From Chryseolinea soli (GTDB taxonomy: Bacteria; Bacteroidota; Bacteroidia; Cytophagales; Cyclobacteriaceae): a DNA stretch of 64,000 nucleotides. This document shows, piece after piece, positions 37,293-47,400 of this stretch. The notes beneath the pieces are model-generated. The model was not told the origin of the DNA, did not search any database, and saw only the letters and a list, made by a program, of their open reading frames with translations. Where the stretch lies: the NCBI RefSeq assembly GCF_003589925.1, contig NZ_CP032382.1, forward strand, positions 6,076,001 through 6,140,000. The letters are read 5' to 3'. Both the position numbers and the translations under genes were made by a program. Every line of letters starts with the position of its first letter. Position 1 is the first letter of the stretch.

Positions 37293-39974
37293 ATGAACAA
37301 ACCGGTTGCACGTCCGTCCCGTTTCTTTTTGAAGTTCTTCCGCTGGTACTGTGACCCGGAAATGCAGGGTTATATCGAAGGCGACCTGATGGAAGCCTAT
37401 CACAGACGGTTAGAACAATATGGAAAGCGAAAAGCGGATGTGCAGTTTATCGTCGACGTGTTGCTCCTCTTCCGGCCCGGGATCATTAGTTCGAAAAAAA
37501 GATATCACTTAAATGGCTCCTATATGATCAGAAGTTATTTCAAAACGGGCTGGAGAAATCTTTTGAGAAGCAAACTCCACAGCACACTGAACATCGTCGG
37601 CCTCACGTTTGGCATCGTGTGTTTTTTACTGATCGGTCTTTACGTTTTTGATGAACTCACTTTCGATCAACACCATGTCAACGCGGAGCGGATCTATCGC
37701 GTGGTCGAACATAAAGACGTGCGCGGTGAGGCGACCATCATCGCGGCAGCGGGCTACAAACTTGCCGAAGAGTCAAAACACTCGATCCCTGAAGTGGAAA
37801 CCACCACCCGCATGATCAGGACGGGAAGAGCCAATCTCGTAGACCCGGAGAATCCTGTCCCCTTCCAGGAAACGGTGACGATTGCCGATGAGCATTTCCT
37901 GGAGATATTTGACTTCCCCCTCATAGAAGGCGACCGACGTACCGCTTTAAAAGAACCTGCCTCGATCATCATCAACGAAGACCTGGCCCTGCGCATTTTC
38001 GGCCGGACGGATGTGATGGGCAAGAGCTTGCAATTCAGTCACCTCCCCTTCCCCTTAAAGATCACCGGCATCTTAAAGGAACATCCCCGCAATTCGAGCT
38101 TCAACTTTAGTTCGGTGATGTCGGAGTCGAGTTTTTATAATGCAGACTTTTTTAAGGAGACCATGACCAGCGACTGGGCATCCAATGGTTTCACTGTCTA
38201 TGCTTTGCTGAGACCGCATTCGAATCCCGATTCCGTATCGAAAAAAATGACCCGGCTCGTGCTTTCCAACTTTACGCCTGAAACAGGGACAAAATTTTCG
38301 TACCGTCTCCAGCCCTTGAAAGACCTGCACCTTAAATCGGCAAACATATTCGACGGCGCCAGGAACACCAACGTAGAGAGTATTCCACAGGGAAACCCGC
38401 TTTACATTACGATATTTTCATTCACAGCTTTGTTTGTTCTTCTGATCGCCGCCATCAATTACACGAATCTGACCACCGCGCGCGCGTCTAGCCGGGTAAA
38501 GGAGATCGGTGTGCGCAAGGTCATCGGCGCCATGCGAAGCAATTTGATCGGCCAGTTTTTGTTCGAATCGTGGCTGACAACGGCGATCGCCTTCGTCGTG
38601 GCGATCGGTGTTGTCCATGTGGTGCTCCCTCTTTTTAATCAGTTTGCCAACAAGCAACTTTCGCTTTTCTCCGTGGATTATCATTTCTGGATCTATGCCC
38701 TGGCCGCCATTGTTGTCATCGGATTTTTGTCGGGCAGCTACTCGGCTTTGCTGCTTTCCCGTCTGAAACCCGTGTCGTTGTTAAAGGGGCTGAAACTTCA
38801 AAGCACCGGCGCGCTGTCTGTGCGGACGGGGCTGGTTGTTTTTCAGTTCACCATCTCTGTAGTGATGATCATTGGCACCCTTGTGCTGTTGTTGCAGGTT
38901 CGCTACCTGAACCATACCGACTTGGGTTTCAATAAAGACCTCATGGTGGTGATCGATGTGAACACGGGAAAGGCGCGGTCGAACTTCGAGACGATAAAGG
39001 ATCAAATGAGCAAGATCGCTTCGGTAAAAAACGTATCGGTGACGTCGCGGGTGCCCGGCGAATGGAAGTCGCTCCGCACGGTCAAGGTAAGAAGTGAAGG
39101 GAGCACCGATGAGCTCGGCATATCTTATCTGTTCGGTACCGATAAAGATTTCATGAAGACCTTCGAGGTGACCTTACTCCGCGGGAGAAACTTTCGCGAG
39201 GCTTACGATTCTTCCAGTATCATCGTCAACGAAACCGCGGCCAGGATGTTAAACATCACCGAGGCGTCGGAGCAAACCGTGGAGATCCCGGCGTTGTCGC
39301 GTGGCGGAAGTTTCGAAACGCTGGATGTGCCGTTCAAGCCCCGGGTGATCGGCATTGTAAAAGATTTTCATTTTCAGTCGCTGCGCGATAAAATTCAACC
39401 GCTCATCCTGGCGTATAACCATAACCCCATTCATGTCATCGATTACTATTCGGTGCGAATAGCGCCCGTAGACATACCTGGAACCCTGAACAAGTTAAAG
39501 GCCATCATGGTGAGCAATGATGTGGACGATCCTTTCGAGTATCATTTTCTGGATGACCAGCTGGCCTTATTTTATGTTGAAGACGCACGACGCCAAACCC
39601 TTCTCGGCTGGGCCGCACTGGCCACCATCTTCATCGCGTGCCTGGGACTTTTCGGACTGGCCACCTACTCCACCGAGCAACGTGTGAAAGAGATCGGCGT
39701 CAGAAAGGTTTTGGGGGCGAGTGTCGTGGGATTGGTTTCCCTATTATCCCGCGACTTTCTGAAGTTGGTTTTGATCGCCAATGGCATTGCCTTTCCGATC
39801 GCCTGGTGGGCAACAAACCGGTGGCTGCAGGAATACGCCTATCATATTGAAGTAGGCTGGTGGGTGTTTGTTTTAGCGGGTGCTTTGGCCATGGGGATTG
39901 CTTTGCTGACCATAAGTTATCAGGCCATAACGACGGCGATCGCTAATCCTGTGAACAGTCTTCGTTCAGAATGA
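37293..39974 (+). CDS. FtsX/MacB-like permease with N-terminal prefix domain
   Basis: An 893-aa permease. Residues 1-75 (PSRFFLKFFRWYCDPEMQGYIEGDLMEAYHRRLEQYG) match the permease prefix domain type 2, a small helical cytosolic module found before such transporters. The remainder is the usual duplicated FtsX/MacB body, with KEIGVRKVIGAM near 410 and KEIGVRKVLGAS near 800. It is co-transcribed with the PadR gene. The prefix domain may couple the permease to regulation or assembly. No ATPase gene is nearby, so it probably borrows one or works alone. Confidence 0.92.
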   Translation: MNKPVARPSRFFLKFFRWYCDPEMQGYIEGDLMEAYHRRLEQYGKRKADVQFIVDVLLLFRPGIISSKKRYHLNGSYMIRSYFKTGWRNLLRSKLHSTLNIVGLTFGIVCFLLIGLYVFDELTFDQHHVNAERIYRVVEHKDVRGEATIIAAAGYKLAEESKHSIPEVETTTRMIRTGRANLVDPENPVPFQETVTIADEHFLEIFDFPLIEGDRRTALKEPASIIINEDLALRIFGRTDVMGKSLQFSHLPFPLKITGILKEHPRNSSFNFSSVMSESSFYNADFFKETMTSDWASNGFTVYALLRPHSNPDSVSKKMTRLVLSNFTPETGTKFSYRLQPLKDLHLKSANIFDGARNTNVESIPQGNPLYITIFSFTALFVLLIAAINYTNLTTARASSRVKEIGVRKVIGAMRSNLIGQFLFESWLTTAIAFVVAIGVVHVVLPLFNQFANKQLSLFSVDYHFWIYALAAIVVIGFLSGSYSALLLSRLKPVSLLKGLKLQSTGALSVRTGLVVFQFTISVVMIIGTLVLLLQVRYLNHTDLGFNKDLMVVIDVNTGKARSNFETIKDQMSKIASVKNVSVTSRVPGEWKSLRTVKVRSEGSTDELGISYLFGTDKDFMKTFEVTLLRGRNFREAYDSSSIIVNETAARMLNITEASEQTVEIPALSRGGSFETLDVPFKPRVIGIVKDFHFQSLRDKIQPLILAYNHNPIHVIDYYSVRIAPVDIPGTLNKLKAIMVSNDVDDPFEYHFLDDQLALFYVEDARRQTLLGWAALATIFIACLGLFGLATYSTEQRVKEIGVRKVLGASVVGLVSLLSRDFLKLVLIANGIAFPIAWWATNRWLQEYAYHIEVGWWVFVLAGALAMGIALLTISYQAITTAIANPVNSLRSE

Positions 39975-39998
39975 GCTTCGGCCCTTGACGACTGACCG

Positions 39999-42383
39999 CT
40001 ACTCACTCCTTAAAGATTTCACGGGGTTCATCAATGCTGCCACGATAGATTTATATCCTACAGCAATCGCCGTTACCATACATGTGATCAAAATAGCCAA
40101 AATAAAGATCCCTGCACCGATCTGAATCCGGTATGCGAAGGTCTCCAGCCAGTGGTTCATCGCCCACCAGGAGAAAGGTGCCGCCATCACAAAAGCAATA
40201 AGCAACAGGCGAATAAATTCTTTGCCGAACAGCCACGCGATGTTCTTCACGCTTGCCCCCAATACTTTGCGCACACCCACCTCTTTGGTTTTTTGAACCA
40301 CCATAAACGACACCAATCCATATAGACCCAGACAGCAGATGATGATGGCAATACCGGCAAAGGCCTGGATAAGCCGCAGCATCATGTTGTCCAGCTCATA
40401 AAACCGGGCAATCTGTTCATCCAGGAAAGCGTATTCATAGACCTGGTCGGGAAAGGTTTTCTTCCAAGCCGTTTCCATAGCGCCCAGAGTAGTAGACAAG
40501 TTTGCGGGATTTATTTTTACGGCACAACTGAAATACCAATTGTTGGAGCTGGTGATACAAAGCGGAGCAATGGTCTCGTGGAAAGATTTATTATGAAAAT
40601 CCTTCACCACGCCGACAATCGATCCTTCCCGGTTGTTGAGACCTATCCGCATTCTTTTTCCGATCACATCCTGTGGGGAACGCGCACCGAGTTTTTTTAC
40701 AGCGGTCTCGTTGAGCAGAAATTCGCGGACTGTATCAGACGGGTTCAAGTTTCGCCCGGCGATCACTTGCAAGCCGAACGTGGAGACATACTGGTCGTCA
40801 CCTATTTTAATGGAAATTTCAAAGTCCTCATCTTCCGTACGTGAATCGAAGTGAAAGTTCACGCTTGCAAAATCCGGGGATGCCGGGGCATGACTGCAAA
40901 AGGTCACTTTTTCTACTCCTGCTATCCGGGCGATCTCCGAGTTCAGTGTACTTAGGGTTGATTTCTGTCTTTCCGGTACCGGCAACATCACGATGGCTTC
41001 TTTCCGGAAACCCATGTCCGCTTGCCTCGAGTAGCGCATCTGGTTCGCGATCACCAGGGTGCCGACAATAAGCAACTGCGAAATGGCGAACTGTGTAACA
41101 ACCAATCCTCTCCTCAATGAGAACCCGCCTACGTGCTTTTGTGATAGTTTACCTTTCAAGGCCAGAACAGGCTGAAAGCCGGCCAGAATTAAACCGGGAT
41201 AGAAACCGGAAAGTAAGATCACGACCACCAGCAGGATGGGGAGAAAGGTAAGCAGGTAAACATCCTGGAAGATGTCTATCCGAAGCTGGATAGCGAAGAG
41301 TTCGTTCACATACGGCAGGGAAAGCTGAGCCAAAGCAAAAGCCAATACCAGCGCCAACAAAGCAATCACCGCAGTTTCCTGTATGAACTGCCAGAAGAGT
41401 TGCTTGCGGCCGCTTCCCAATACCTTCCGTACCCCAATCTCTTTCGCCCTGTCGAGCGCCTGGGCAGTAGCCAGGTTGATAAAATTTACGCAGGCCGCGA
41501 TGATCAGAAAAAGTCCGATCAGCGATAAGGCCCACAGGTTTTTCTTTGCTAAATAGCCTCCCAACTCGGGGTTAAAATGTATGTCCGAGAGCGGTTGGAG
41601 TTTAAATTGATAGGCTTTTGCATCCCGTTCATTGTAATACTTTTTAGACAACGCAGGAAAAACTTTATCTACATCGGAAGGCAAGACATTCGGTTTCAGT
41701 AGAACAAAACAATTCATACCGCCGGCCAGGCCTCTCCAGCTCTCGCCGGCCAACCATGAATCGTAATCTTTCAGATTGCTATACGACAAATAGATCTCCT
41801 CCCGGCGATCGGTATTGACAGGCAAATTCTTTAGGATCCCGGTAATTCTGAAATCCCATTTATTTTGTACCCGAATAACTTGATTGATCGGGTTTTGATC
41901 TCCGAAATATTTTTCTGCGATCCGCTCGGTAATAACGGCTGTATTGGGTTCGGTTAAAATGGTATTTCTATTGCCTTGCACGAAGGGGAAATCCAGGATA
42001 TCAAAAAAATCCGCCTCTGCGAAAGCCAGATTTTCCTTAAATTTTTTATCGCCTGGTGAAGATGGGACAGACACAAGCATATCCGAATTACTAAACACCA
42101 TCGCTACTTTTTCAGAAAATTCATAATCATTGCTAAAGGCTTTCCCCATGGGTTGTGGAACACTAGCGTCCCGACTTATCCCTTCCTGGTGCAATTCAGT
42201 AGTGATGCGATAGATCCGATCTTTCTTTGCGTGAAAAGTATCAAAACTCAAATGATACGTAACCAGGACAAAGGTCAGGATAGCACAGGTGATGCCCAAC
42301 GCCAGGCACATGACATTGATCACAGCATACGCTTTGTTGCGTTCTAAATTTCTCAGGGCGATCGTGAAGAAATGTTTTATCAT
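39999..42383 (-). CDS. FtsX/MacB-like ABC transporter permease
   Basis: A 794-aa permease with the same duplicated architecture as the two others: N-terminal helix (about 20-42), a periplasmic domain, three helices (about 280-435), KEIGVRKVLGSGR near the middle and KEVGVRKVLGAS near the end, and three final helices. It lacks the prefix domain. It converges with the prefix-domain permease 24 nt away. The three permeases are diverged paralogues rather than recent copies. Confidence 0.92.
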   Translation of the reverse strand: MIKHFFTIALRNLERNKAYAVINVMCLALGITCAILTFVLVTYHLSFDTFHAKKDRIYRITTELHQEGISRDASVPQPMGKAFSNDYEFSEKVAMVFSNSDMLVSVPSSPGDKKFKENLAFAEADFFDILDFPFVQGNRNTILTEPNTAVITERIAEKYFGDQNPINQVIRVQNKWDFRITGILKNLPVNTDRREEIYLSYSNLKDYDSWLAGESWRGLAGGMNCFVLLKPNVLPSDVDKVFPALSKKYYNERDAKAYQFKLQPLSDIHFNPELGGYLAKKNLWALSLIGLFLIIAACVNFINLATAQALDRAKEIGVRKVLGSGRKQLFWQFIQETAVIALLALVLAFALAQLSLPYVNELFAIQLRIDIFQDVYLLTFLPILLVVVILLSGFYPGLILAGFQPVLALKGKLSQKHVGGFSLRRGLVVTQFAISQLLIVGTLVIANQMRYSRQADMGFRKEAIVMLPVPERQKSTLSTLNSEIARIAGVEKVTFCSHAPASPDFASVNFHFDSRTEDEDFEISIKIGDDQYVSTFGLQVIAGRNLNPSDTVREFLLNETAVKKLGARSPQDVIGKRMRIGLNNREGSIVGVVKDFHNKSFHETIAPLCITSSNNWYFSCAVKINPANLSTTLGAMETAWKKTFPDQVYEYAFLDEQIARFYELDNMMLRLIQAFAGIAIIICCLGLYGLVSFMVVQKTKEVGVRKVLGASVKNIAWLFGKEFIRLLLIAFVMAAPFSWWAMNHWLETFAYRIQIGAGIFILAILITCMVTAIAVGYKSIVAALMNPVKSLRSE

Positions 42384-42588
42384 GGCGTAGGGTTTTCCCT
42401 TGAACTACAAGAAACCTGCCATATCAGCTGAATCCGCTCCAATAACAATTCTGCCCGCCTTCCTGTAGAAGGCTACGTTCGGATACGCATCATCATCGTC
42501 TGATTGCGGACAGTGATTTTGCCATTATTACAACGCTCCACCCACCCAGCCGCAGGTAAATCAGGTGAGTTTCTTCGATGAAAAAAAA

Positions 42589-42617
42589 GAGGATGTGTCG
42601 GGGTAAGACACATCCTC
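42589..42617 (-). terminator. intrinsic terminator of isomerase-like gene
   Basis: A perfect 11-bp inverted repeat, GAGGATGTGTC at 42589-42599 and GACACATCCTC at 42607-42617, with a 7-nt loop. On the minus strand it is followed by eight T. It lies 30 nt after the stop of the isomerase-like gene. Confidence 0.88.
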
Positions 42618-42646
42618 GCTTGCTAAGAGCAATTGGTACCCTCCGG

Positions 42647-43525
42647 CTACACTAAATTCTTTTTAATATAGGCATAGCTTTTCTCCATGCTCACCAAAGG
42701 ATCGCCGGGCGTTTGGTCCTGTTCGTTGAAGAAATATTTCAGACCAGCTTCTTTGGCATGGGCGAATATTTCTTTGAACGGGATTACGCCGTTGCCCACT
42801 TCTGTAAAATCTTGTTTCGGCGTATTGTCCATATCTTTTACGTGCCACAACGGGAAGCGGCCCGGGTTTCTACTAAACAATGCCATGGGATTTTGTTTGG
42901 CTTTGTAGGTCCAATACAGATCCAATTCCATTTTGACGAGGTCGGCATCGGTGTTGGTGAGCAGCACGTCGTAGGGCAGCTTGCCGTCTTGTGCATCGAA
43001 TTCAAAGGCGTGGTTGTGATAGCAAAGTTGAAGCCCGGCTTTCTTCGCGATCTCTCCGGCCTTGTTCAATTTGTCGGCGGTTTGTTTGTAGTGATCGAGG
43101 GTTCCGCGTTCTGGTTCAAAGAGGTAGGCGCAAACCATATATTTCAATCCCACGGCGGCAGCATCGTCAACTGCTTTCTGCCACTCGTTCGAGATCGTGC
43201 CTTTCGTGTCGGGCATCGATTCGCCGAGCAGGTAGTGCCCGCTGAACATCACCAGCCCATTGTCGCTCAATACTTTTTTGAAAGCGGCCGGATCCATGCC
43301 ATAGAATTTTTGCGTGCCGGTGTAGGTGGCCCCTTCCACCGAGTTGAATCCGATCTTGGCTACGCTCGCCAGGGTGGCCACGGGATCTTTGGCCATCAAT
43401 TCGCGCACCGTGTAAAGTTGTATGCCGATATAATTCGATTTCGATTTTGCGAATAAGGACGGACCGATCAGAAGTCCGGTCGAGGCCATCGCGGTGGTTT
43501 TTAGAAATGATCGTCTGGTTACCAT
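42647..43525 (-). CDS. secreted sugar phosphate isomerase/epimerase-like protein
   Basis: A 292-aa TIM-barrel protein of the AP-endonuclease-2/xylose-isomerase-like fold. The N-terminus has a twin-arginine motif (TRRSFLKTT) with a hydrophobic stretch, so it is likely exported by Tat. Metal-ligand segments are visible: GLQLCYHNHAFEF, KMELDLYWTYKA, PLWHVKDMD and FNEQDQTPG. In Bacteroidota such exported isomerase-like proteins take part in sugar oxidation or epimerisation outside the cytoplasm, but the substrate here is unknown. Single gene with its own terminator. Confidence 0.9.
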   Translation of the reverse strand: MVTRRSFLKTTAMASTGLLIGPSLFAKSKSNYIGIQLYTVRELMAKDPVATLASVAKIGFNSVEGATYTGTQKFYGMDPAAFKKVLSDNGLVMFSGHYLLGESMPDTKGTISNEWQKAVDDAAAVGLKYMVCAYLFEPERGTLDHYKQTADKLNKAGEIAKKAGLQLCYHNHAFEFDAQDGKLPYDVLLTNTDADLVKMELDLYWTYKAKQNPMALFSRNPGRFPLWHVKDMDNTPKQDFTEVGNGVIPFKEIFAHAKEAGLKYFFNEQDQTPGDPLVSMEKSYAYIKKNLV

Positions 43526-43764
43526 AGGATGTGTTTATTTTGGGTTTGCTATGTGTTAAATGTACACATCTTGGACCAAATGCCACGGACGGAAAGCCCG
43601 TCATTTTAAAAATACAGTACTACTTATCCATCCGGAACATAAGCCACTGATTGATAATAATTTATCGGGCCTTGACTGGCCGTTGGTAGCAGCAGATTTT
43701 ACAGCGGATTTACACTGGCCAAGTTTTATTTATTATTTTCAGTCGCTTGTTTCCCCCCATCGAT

Positions 43765-44358
43765 ATGAGAAATGTTTTTCTGCTGTTGTTCCTTCTCACC
43801 TCCCCTGTCCTGCTAGCGCAAAGTGTAAAACTCCTTAGCGGGAGTCTGAAAACTTTGAAAGGTCAGAAATCCTATAACATCACCTTTCGCTACGATAGCA
43901 TGCAGGTGGGCATGGCCGATCCCAAACCGGAGAAGGTATTCCTGATGGAAGTCAAAAACCGGTGGGAAGAGCGCGAGCCGGGCAGAGGTTCCGACTTCAT
44001 CCAGGAGTGGTTTGAAGACCGGAAACTGCTCTATGAGCCATCGTTCATTCAAAACTTCAAAGAATACGCTAAAGTCGAGCTACCCGACGCGCAAGCGCCG
44101 TATACGCTGATCGTGAAGACGAAACACACCGAGGGCGGTTGGTTTGGTGGCGTGCTGGCACACCCGGGAGAAATTGATGGTGAGGTGTGGGTCGTCGAGT
44201 CAGTCGATCCGACCAAGGTAGTAGCTCGCATTGGATTTTATAAAATCACGGGCAAAATTCAATATCCGGGTGATTTCGAGATGACGACGCGCATTCAATC
44301 TGCCTATGCCATTGCGGGCAAGGGATTAGGTGACTATTTCAAGCGGAAATCTAAATAA
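43765..44358 (+). CDS. secreted protein of unknown function, paralogue A
   Basis: ATG at 43765 gives 197 aa with a clear signal peptide (FLLLFLLTSPVLLAQ). I do not recognise the family. It is roughly half identical by eye to the protein at 50975-51565: shared KLLSGS, NITF.YDSM.VG, LYEP.FI, TLI.KTK.TEGGW, IDGE.WVVE and a C-terminal LGD.F.RKS. The two copies flank the condensin operon on the opposite strand. The shared invariant residues suggest a conserved envelope function. Confidence 0.75.
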   Translation: MRNVFLLLFLLTSPVLLAQSVKLLSGSLKTLKGQKSYNITFRYDSMQVGMADPKPEKVFLMEVKNRWEEREPGRGSDFIQEWFEDRKLLYEPSFIQNFKEYAKVELPDAQAPYTLIVKTKHTEGGWFGGVLAHPGEIDGEVWVVESVDPTKVVARIGFYKITGKIQYPGDFEMTTRIQSAYAIAGKGLGDYFKRKSK

Positions 44359-44411
44359 CTACTGTATCAATATTTCTTGGGCGAGCTCTTTCCGTACTTC
44401 CTTCTCATAGG

Positions 44412-47400
44412 CTAAGGCTCCACGCTCATGGTCAACAGGGGCACCACTTTTACATATCCATTCGTGTCTTTTCTGAATTTATACGTGTAGTTATAATGGG
44501 TCTCCAACTTGCTCTCGTTTGGCAATCCGTTGATGAGGCAGATGTTGCGTTCGTCGGCAAAGCTGATGAGTTCTTTCAGATAGGGCGCTGAGATCTGACC
44601 CACCTCATCGATGATACAATGCACTTTGAAATTGCGCGTCGTTTTTTCCGTCGATTCTTTGATGAACACGTTCAGCAGCGTAATGTAAATAACGGCCTTC
44701 ACCAGCATGTCGGTGCCGGTGGACCCTACTTTGTCAATTTTTTCAATCCAGCCGGTGTCGTTCTTTCCTTCTTTGATGCGGAAGCGTAGCTCGAACAAGT
44801 CCTGTACGTTGATCTCGTCGTAGTGTTCTTCGCTGATCACTTTCTGGAGGTCGTTCAGCAATTCCACCGAGCGTTTGTCGATCTCGCTCTTTCCTTTGTT
44901 CCCCGTATTAAACAGGTTGGCTTCACCATAGAGGAACGGGTTCTGGTCGCGAAACTCGGTGACGCGCTGCAGCTTGCGCAGGACCTTGTTTTCGCTGTCC
45001 TCCGACTTCAGTTTGATGTATTCGATGAGCCTGGAGCTTTCAAAGGAAGCCTTGCTGAAATCGGCTTCCATCTTGCCGATCATTTTGCTGATCCTTCCCT
45101 TGTATTCGGTCAGCGCCTTCATTTTGCTGGCGATGGCATCGATGAGCATGCCGTGACTTTTGGCTACCTCGGCGATGGAGATCTGGATCTTGTTTTCGGT
45201 ATAGAATTCCTCCAGGTACGACGCGAAACGCTCGTATTCCGCCTCGCCCGCGCCGGTGTTGATCTTAAAGTTCAAGTGATTCTCCGGACGGAACCTTCCC
45301 GCAAACTCGCTGACGTTGTTCCGGAATTTGTCGAACTGGTTGTGGAACTCGTTGTCGTTGGCCTGCAATTGCGAGCATAGGCCGATGATGTTTGTCTCGG
45401 TGTGGGCTACCGGTGCCGGTTCCACGAGGTGGCGCAGCCGGTCGTACAACAATTTGTCCCGGAAATGATTTTCGAAGTGACTGAGGCCGTCTACGTATCC
45501 TTTTAGTGCGTTGGCGAGCTCACGGGTCTCCTCGTCGAGGTGTTTCCTCGCTTTGGTGTAGGCCTCCTTTTCGCGGCCAAATTCGTTGTCGGCCTGTTTT
45601 ATTCTTTCTTCGAATTTTTCTTTTTCGTCTTTAAACTCGTTCACCTTATCGAACAGCTCGCGTTTGTCTTTGCGATAGTCGTTAATGAATTGAGCATGGG
45701 TTTCGATGTGTTGCAGGGCTTGCCGGAGTTCGTCTATTTCTTTTTTTAGTTTCCGGATGCGGCTGTCGTCGATGCCTTTCTTTTTCAGGACGGAAGTTTT
45801 TTCCTTTTGAAGTTTGCTCTTGCGCTCTTCCAGCTCTCCCAGCTTTTCCTCTTTCTGTTCTTTGATCTTCTCGATCTCCTTGGCAAAAGTTTTATTGAGC
45901 TGGGCGAGCTTGTCGTTCATAGCACTCTCCAGCGCGCTTACCTCCGTCTTTATCGCTTTTTCGAGCGCGGTGAGTTGCTGTGCGATGAGCGCCATCTCTT
46001 GTTTGTACTTTTCCTGGAGTTCATACACTTCCACCAGGTCCTTTTCGCGTTGCGCTTCACCTTTCCGGTTCCATTCGTGCAAGTCGAGTTCGTATTGTTT
46101 CGATTTCTGTTCGCCTTGCGTCATCTCATATTCCAACTGACCGATCTCGTTCTTGAGGTGGGCCACCTTCCGGCTGATGGCCGCCAGCTTTGCCTGCTCG
46201 TCGCGGGCCTGCTCTTCGCGGTAATCCAGGAATGCCTGGTTTAGGGTGGCGATTCGCTCGCGGTGCTGGCTGCGCTCTTGCTCGTACTCCTCCAGGGTTT
46301 TGGAGTGCACTTTTACGTGCGAGAGATCAAGCTGAATGCCATAGAGCGACTGCAACGCCTTCTTGTCCATTTTCGGCTTCAACGTCTCGTTAAAAAGGAT
46401 GTCTTCGTTGCACACCTTTCCGATGGTCTCATACCAGTCGGGAAAATTTTCCTGCAGGTATCCAAAAAACGCATGCTGGTGCACCGACAATTTCTCGTCG
46501 ATGGCCTTGATCTTTGCTTCGTTCACGGAAACCTCTTCTTTGTTCTTTTCCATGAATTGGGCGGCCGCGGTCTTGTTCCGTTCCACGATGTGATCTCCGT
46601 CCTTTTTCAGGGAGTCCACGTTGTTGCTCTTCACCGTCAACGCCGAGGCACATTCGATCTTCCGTTTCCGGATCTCGTCCAGGTTTTGTTGCAGCAGCTT
46701 TACGTCTTCTGCAAAATACCGTTTGTGACGGATCTCTTTTTCGCGGAATTGCGCATCCTTGTTGTCGAGCTCGTGTTGTGTTTTGAGTTGGCGCAACCGC
46801 TCGCCTTCGGCGCTGTTCTTTTCTTTGAGACCGTTTACCTGGCTATACAAGGCTTCGCGCAAGGCGTTCTTTTCTTCTTGAAGTTTTTTGTCGAGCTGCA
46901 AGCCTTGTGACTGTAAGATATGCTCGAATTCTTTTTTCTCATTTTCGAGGGCGTCGAACAGGGTTTTAAATTGTTGTTCCACGTCGCTGAATCCGGCCGT
47001 GAGGGTGGCGTATTCGTGTTCGCGGGCCTGCAACTCCAATTGCAACTGGGGCTTTTCGTCGGCGTCGCGCAGCAGGTCGGCGATGCCCTTTTCTTCGTAT
47101 TCGGCAAACTTTTTATCGGCCTCGCGAAGCTTGATCTTCAGTCCCCCGATTTCCTGGTGGGTCTCCTTGTTCTTTTCTTTGTGCTGTTCTTCCTTCTCCT
47201 TGAAGCTCACCTCCAGTTTCAAAGCGGTTTCCTTTTTTTCGTCTACCTGCGCGCTGATCGTGTCTTTCTGCAGCGCCGCGTATTTCAATGCCCCTCCAAG
47301 GTCAGCGGCCAGCGTGCGTTGGCGCACTTTGAGTTGGCGGATGGAGGCAAAATTGTCGCGGATCAATTCGCTGCGTTGTGCGTTCTCCTTGCGGAAAAAA

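Noticed and set aside
43526..44411. JetD/MksG nuclease gene next to the condensin operon
   Set aside because: I looked for a Toprim-type gene on both sides. The only genes are the isomerase-like protein, the two secreted paralogues, a YD-repeat lipoprotein and hicBA, none of which fits.
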